Assembly (NCBI GenBank): GCA_045805605.1
Contig: JBJMKX010000078.1
Location: 1-8,717 of the forward strand
From: DATBDE01 sp045805605
GTDB lineage: Bacteria > Actinomycetota > Thermoleophilia > Solirubrobacterales > Solirubrobacteraceae
Direction of reading: 5' to 3'
DNA: 8,717 nucleotides
The position numbers and the translations under genes were made by a program. The notes under the pieces were generated by a model. The model was not told where the DNA came from. It made no database searches and was given only the letters and a program-made list of their open reading frames with translations. Shown here piece after piece: positions 5,519 through 8,717 of the stretch (its first letter is position 1; every line of letters starts with the position of its first letter).

Positions 5519-7294
5519 ATGTTCGACAAGGTCCTTGTCGCCAACCGCGGCGAGATCGCGATCCGCGTCATGCGCACGCTCGAGGAGATGGGCATCGCAT
5601 CGGTCGCGGTCTACTCCGAGCTCGACCGCGACGCGCTGCACGTCAAGCGCGCCGACGAGGCCTACCTGCTCGGCCCCGGGCCCGCGCCGGAGAGCTACCT
5701 GCGGATCGACAAGCTCATCGAGGTCGCCAAGCAGGCCGGTGCGCAGGCCGTCCACCCCGGCTACGGCTTCCTGGCCGAGAACGCCGCCTTCGCGCGCGCC
5801 TGCGACGAGGCGGGGATCGTCTTCATCGGGCCGCCTGCCGACGCCATCGAGGCGATGGGCTCCAAGACCCGCGCGCGCGAGCTCATGCGCGATGCGGGCG
5901 TGCCGATCGTGCCCGGGACCACCGAGCCGGTGGAGAGCATCCAGGATGCCCGCGGTGTGATAGAGGCCGACATCGGTTACCCCGTCGCCATCAAGGCAGC
6001 CGGCGGGGGCGGCGGCAAGGGGTTTCGCGTCGCGCTCGAGGACTCCGAGCTCAAGTCCGCCTTCGAGGGCGCCGCGCGCGAGGGCGAGAAGTTCTTCGGC
6101 GACCCCACCGTCTACCTCGAGCGCTACCTGCCCGACCCGCGCCACGTCGAGGTGCAGGTCCTCGCCGACCGCCACGGCAACGTCATCCATCTCGGCGAGC
6201 GCGACTGCTCGGTCCAGCGCCGCCACCAGAAGCTGATCGAGGAGTCGCCGGCCCCAGCGGTGGACGAGGAGCTGCGCGAGCGCATCGGGAAGATCGCCAC
6301 CGACGCCGCCCGCGCCGTCGACTACGTCGGCGCCGGCACGGTCGAAGGGCTGCTGGCCGACGGCGACTACTTCTTCCTCGAGATGAACACGCGCGTGCAG
6401 GTCGAGCACTGCGTCACCGAGATGACGACCGGCATCGACATCGTCCGCGAGGGCATCCGCGCCGCCGCCGGGGAGGCGCTTACCGTCGGCCAGGAGGACA
6501 TCGTCCTGAGCGGGCACGCGATCGAGTGCCGCATCAACGCCGAGGACGCCGCCAAGAACTTCGCCCCCGCTCCGGGTCGGATCGAGTCCTACCTCGAGCC
6601 GGCGGGCCCGGGCGTACGCGTGGACTCCGGCGTGCTCGACGGCTCGGAGATCACGCCGATGTACGACCCGATGGTGTCCAAGCTGATCGTCTGGGACGTC
6701 GACCGCGAGCATGCGACCCGGCGGATGCTGCGGGCCCTGCACGAGTACGAGATCGAGGGCCTGACCACGCTGATTCCCTTCCACAAGGCGCTCCTGGCCA
6801 CCGACCAGTGGGCGCGCGGCGAGACCTGCCGCGACCTCGTCGACGACCGCAACTGGCTCAAGGCGCTCGCCCAGCCCAAGCCGAAGCGCAAGGACGACGA
6901 GCAGCCAGCCGGGAGCGTCGAGCAGGCCTACACGGTGGAGGTCTCGGGCCGGCGGTTCGACGTCAAGGTCATCGGCCCGCCGCCGGTCGCCAACGGCTCC
7001 GGACCGGTCCCGGAGGCCGCCCCGGCGGCGCGCAAGCCGGCCCGGCGAGGTCAGCGCGCGGCCGGCGGCGGCGGAGGCGGCGGGAACACCCTCTCCTCGC
7101 CGCTGCAGGGCACGGTGCTGCGGGTGGCGGTCGAGAAGGGGGCGACGGTGGAGGAGGGCGCCCTCATCGCCGTGATCGAGGCGATGAAGATGGAGAACGA
7201 GATCACCGCGCCGTCGTCCGGGACGGTCGAGGAGCTCGGCGTGTCCGAGGGCGGCTCGATCGCCACCGGCGACACGATCGCCGTCATCAAGTAG
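5519..7294 (+). CDS. acyl-CoA carboxylase alpha chain: biotin carboxylase fused to biotin carboxyl carrier domain
   Basis: 591 residues, close to actinobacterial AccA-type alpha chains (about 590-650). The biotin carboxylase part (about 1-450) uses ATP and bicarbonate to carboxylate biotin: N-terminal VLVANRGEIAIRV, HPGYGFLAEN, the ATP-grasp Lys159 with the glycine loop GGGGGKG (162-168), and the catalytic EMNTRVQVEH, whose E288, N290, R292 and E296 fall at the same numbers as in E. coli AccC. A linker holds a beta segment AYTVEVSGRRFDVKV and a Pro/Ala/basic stretch ending in seven glycines (516-522), probably the flexible arm. The C-terminal biotinyl domain (about 524-591) has EAMKMEN with the biotin-accepting Lys557. 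It must pair with a carboxyltransferase beta subunit, absent from this window, so the acyl-CoA substrate (acetyl-, propionyl- or other) and the paralogue number cannot be assigned. Cytoplasmic; ATG 5519 fits the family N-terminus exactly. Confidence 0.95.
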   Translation: MFDKVLVANRGEIAIRVMRTLEEMGIASVAVYSELDRDALHVKRADEAYLLGPGPAPESYLRIDKLIEVAKQAGAQAVHPGYGFLAENAAFARACDEAGIVFIGPPADAIEAMGSKTRARELMRDAGVPIVPGTTEPVESIQDARGVIEADIGYPVAIKAAGGGGGKGFRVALEDSELKSAFEGAAREGEKFFGDPTVYLERYLPDPRHVEVQVLADRHGNVIHLGERDCSVQRRHQKLIEESPAPAVDEELRERIGKIATDAARAVDYVGAGTVEGLLADGDYFFLEMNTRVQVEHCVTEMTTGIDIVREGIRAAAGEALTVGQEDIVLSGHAIECRINAEDAAKNFAPAPGRIESYLEPAGPGVRVDSGVLDGSEITPMYDPMVSKLIVWDVDREHATRRMLRALHEYEIEGLTTLIPFHKALLATDQWARGETCRDLVDDRNWLKALAQPKPKRKDDEQPAGSVEQAYTVEVSGRRFDVKVIGPPPVANGSGPVPEAAPAARKPARRGQRAAGGGGGGGNTLSSPLQGTVLRVAVEKGATVEEGALIAVIEAMKMENEITAPSSGTVEELGVSEGGSIATGDTIAVIK

Positions 7295-8383
7295 TTGCCG
7301 TCCGCGCTCGTCGTGGGCGCAGGGGTGTTCGGCGCCTCGCTGGCCGATCGGCTGGTCGCGCGCGGCTGGGAGGTGACGCTGGTCGAGCAGTTCGCCGCCG
7401 CTGACGAGCGCTCGGAGTCGGGCGCGGAGACGCGCATGCTGCGCTACTCCCACGGCGCCGACGGCTTCTACGCGGAGCTCGCCTGGCGCGCGCGCGAGCT
7501 GTGGGCGGAGCTGGGGGTGCTCGAGGAGGTCGGCGTGGTCTGGCTCGCGCGCCGCGAGGGCGGCTGGGAGAGCGACAGCGAGCGGGTGCTGCGCTCGCTG
7601 TCGATCCCGGTCGAGCGGCTCGAGCCGGCGGCCGCGGCGCGGCTGTACCCGAGCCTGAGCGTCGGCGATCTGGCCTTCGCGCTGCTCGAGCCGGCGGCGG
7701 GGGTCCTGCGAGCGGCCGACGGGGTGCGCGCGCTGGTCGAGCGGGCGCGCGCGGGCGGGCTGCGCATCGAGCAGGGCGAGGCCCGCCCGGCAGGCCAAGC
7801 GGTGGCGCTTGGCGACCGGCTGCTCGAGGCCGATCACGTGGTCTGGGCCTGCGGAGCGTGGCTGGCGCGGCTGTTCGGCTCGCTGCTGCGGCTCCGGGTC
7901 ACGCGCCAGGACGTGGTGCTCTTCGACGCCGGGCCGGAGTGGGCCGGAGCGCCGGGGTGGCTCGACTTCGACGCGAGCGTCTACGGCCACGCGCTGATCG
8001 AGCCCTACGGGCTGAAGGTCGCCTCCGACCGGGAGGGCGCGGAGGTCGAGCCGGGCCTGCGCCCGCCGGCGGCGCCCGACGCCAGCCTGACGGCGGCCCG
8101 CGACTACGTGGCGATGCGCTTCCCCGCGCTCGCCGGCGCGGCCGTGCGCTCGTCGCCCGCGTGCCACTACTCGCTGACCGCCGACGCCAACTTCGTGTTC
8201 GCCCGCCACCCCGAGCACGAGCGCGTCTGGCTGCTGGGCGGCGGCTCGGGGCACGGCTACAAGCACGGGCCTGCGCTGGCGCAGCACGTGGCCGAAGCGC
8301 TGGCCGGCGAGGCGCAGCCCGAGCCGCGCTTCGCGCTCGGCGAGCGCACGCCCTCGCGCGCGCTGCGAACAGCCGGCTCCTAG
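7295..8383 (+). CDS. FAD-dependent amine/amino-acid oxidase, MSOX-like (DAO family)
   Basis: 362 residues. The N-terminal Rossmann motif VVGAGVFG (G8, G10, G13) with E31 ending beta-2 binds the ADP part of FAD. TRMLR (46-50) matches the conserved arginines of monomeric sarcosine oxidase / N-methyltryptophan oxidase; PYGLK gives K241, equivalent to the oxygen-activating Lys of MSOX; ACHYSLTADANF gives C290, at the place of the Cys that covalently holds FAD in MSOX; and GGGSGHGYKHGP is the C-terminal flavin segment. I infer oxidation of a secondary or N-methyl amino acid, releasing peroxide if an oxidase. The correspondences are recalled from family knowledge. The start is TTG at 7295: the only upstream in-frame codon is the TAG of the carboxylase, and later GTG codons would cut into the FAD motif. 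There is no clear SD, so translation probably depends on coupling. It ends in TAG 20 nt before the next gene. Confidence 0.87.
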   Translation: MPSALVVGAGVFGASLADRLVARGWEVTLVEQFAAADERSESGAETRMLRYSHGADGFYAELAWRARELWAELGVLEEVGVVWLARREGGWESDSERVLRSLSIPVERLEPAAAARLYPSLSVGDLAFALLEPAAGVLRAADGVRALVERARAGGLRIEQGEARPAGQAVALGDRLLEADHVVWACGAWLARLFGSLLRLRVTRQDVVLFDAGPEWAGAPGWLDFDASVYGHALIEPYGLKVASDREGAEVEPGLRPPAAPDASLTAARDYVAMRFPALAGAAVRSSPACHYSLTADANFVFARHPEHERVWLLGGGSGHGYKHGPALAQHVAEALAGEAQPEPRFALGERTPSRALRTAGS

Positions 8384-8388
8384 CGCGC

Positions 8389-8401
8389 GATACTGCGTAT
8401 C
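8389..8401 (+). promoter_or_regulatory. inverted repeat with -10-like hexamer before the SnoaL-like gene
   Basis: GATAC (8389-8393) and GTATC (8397-8401) are perfect 5 bp arms around TGC, inside the 20 nt gap after the oxidase. GATACT (8389-8394) has 4 of 6 matches to TATAAT and ends 9 nt before the GTG at 8404; CGAACA (8366-8371), 17 bp upstream, has 3 of 6 matches to TTGACA. This may be a weak promoter overlapped by an operator-like repeat. The short arms mean chance cannot be excluded. Confidence 0.28.
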
Positions 8402-8403
8402 CA

Positions 8404-8717
8404 GTGTCCAAGGAGAGGGTGGAGATCGTGCGCCAGGGCATCGAGGCCTGGAATCGCCACGACTTCGAGCTCGGGGCCAGCCACCTGGCGCCCGACGTCG
8501 AATGGCTGCCCGCGAGCCCCGCCGCCGTCGAGCGCGCCCTCTACCGCGGCCACGAGGAGATCGCGCGCGGCTTCGACGCGATCTGGGAAACGTGGGACAG
8601 CTTCGAGTTCCGCGAGCTGGAGATCCGCGACCTCGGTGACTCGGTGCTCTGGCTCGGGAGGGTGCACGCGCGCGGCGGCGCCAGCCAGATCGAGCTGGAC
8701 CAGGAGTTCGCCAACCA
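8404..8717 (+). CDS. SnoaL-like / NTF2-fold protein, 5' part
   Basis: 104 codons before the window ends; no stop reached. The N-terminus MSKERVEIVRQGIEAWNRHD (with GTG read as Met) fits the helix opening of SnoaL-like NTF2-fold proteins, whose actinobacterial members often begin MSxENVEIVRRAxEAxNRGD. Then follow HLAPDVEWLP, the YRGHEEIARGF segment, a WETWDSFEFRELEIRDLGDSV strand pair, and the start of the next strands. These are small cone-shaped alpha+beta barrels binding or isomerising hydrophobic small molecules; many have no known function and none is assigned here. I chose GTG 8404 because it gives the full family N-terminus. GTG 8428 has a better looking SD (AAGGAGAGGG at 8410-8419) but would remove eight conserved residues. 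A 20 nt gap separates it from the oxidase, so co-transcription is possible. Confidence 0.82.
   Translation, partial: MSKERVEIVRQGIEAWNRHDFELGASHLAPDVEWLPASPAAVERALYRGHEEIARGFDAIWETWDSFEFRELEIRDLGDSVLWLGRVHARGGASQIELDQEFAN

Noticed and set aside
5203..7404. A plus-strand 733-codon frame covering the gap and the carboxylase in a different phase
   Set aside because: The translation is almost entirely Arg/Gly/Ala/Pro; the true phase has every biotin carboxylase motif.
4814..8287. A minus-strand open frame of about 1157 codons running opposite the exporter end, the carboxylase and the oxidase
   Set aside because: Its translation is a low-complexity Arg/Ala/Gly/Val/Asp/His mix with no recognisable domain, and it lies antisense to three genes with clear motifs. 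Such frames arise from strong GC bias at third positions.

Overview
This is a gene-dense, very GC-rich window with strong G/C preference at third codon positions. It also has short intergenic gaps and several starts lacking a Shine-Dalgarno but preceded closely by a -10-like hexamer. These traits, plus a fused biotin carboxylase/biotin carrier subunit and a CysNC fusion, suggest a high-GC Actinomycetota chromosome. The N-terminus of the last gene (MSKERVEIVRQ...) resembles SnoaL-like proteins I associate with Thermoleophilia/Solirubrobacterales, but that placement is an impression, not a result. I see no insertion sequence, CRISPR array, tRNA, rRNA or phage gene.

Layout. (1) 1-381: 3' end of an HSL-family alpha/beta hydrolase. 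(2) 410-3246: sulfate activation operon, cysD followed by a cysN-cysC fusion with stop and start sharing one base; together they convert sulfate to APS and then PAPS. (3) 3243-3632 on the minus strand: a MarR-family regulator that converges on cysNC, the two stop codons sharing one CTAG. (4) 3633-3716: AT-rich divergent control region with a near-consensus promoter and two perfect palindromes. (5) 3717-5159: a 14-segment DHA2-type MFS exporter, presumably controlled by the MarR protein. (6) 5160-5518: 359 bp non-coding stretch with a GC hairpin after the exporter and a long imperfect palindrome (core 5261-5304) whose role I cannot identify. (7) 5519-7294: acyl-CoA carboxylase alpha chain (biotin carboxylase plus biotin carrier). 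(8) 7295-8383: an MSOX-like FAD amine/amino-acid oxidase starting with TTG directly after the previous stop, in the same frame. (9) 8404-8717: 5' part of a SnoaL/NTF2-fold protein that runs off the window.

Most of the content is familiar housekeeping and efflux biology; no complete new system is evident. The points most worth a second look are the long palindrome at 5242-5323, the apparently leaderless divergent MarR/MFS pair, the recurrence of a -10-like hexamer 6-9 nt before unit-first start codons, and the TAG/TTG junction joining the carboxylase and oxidase frames.
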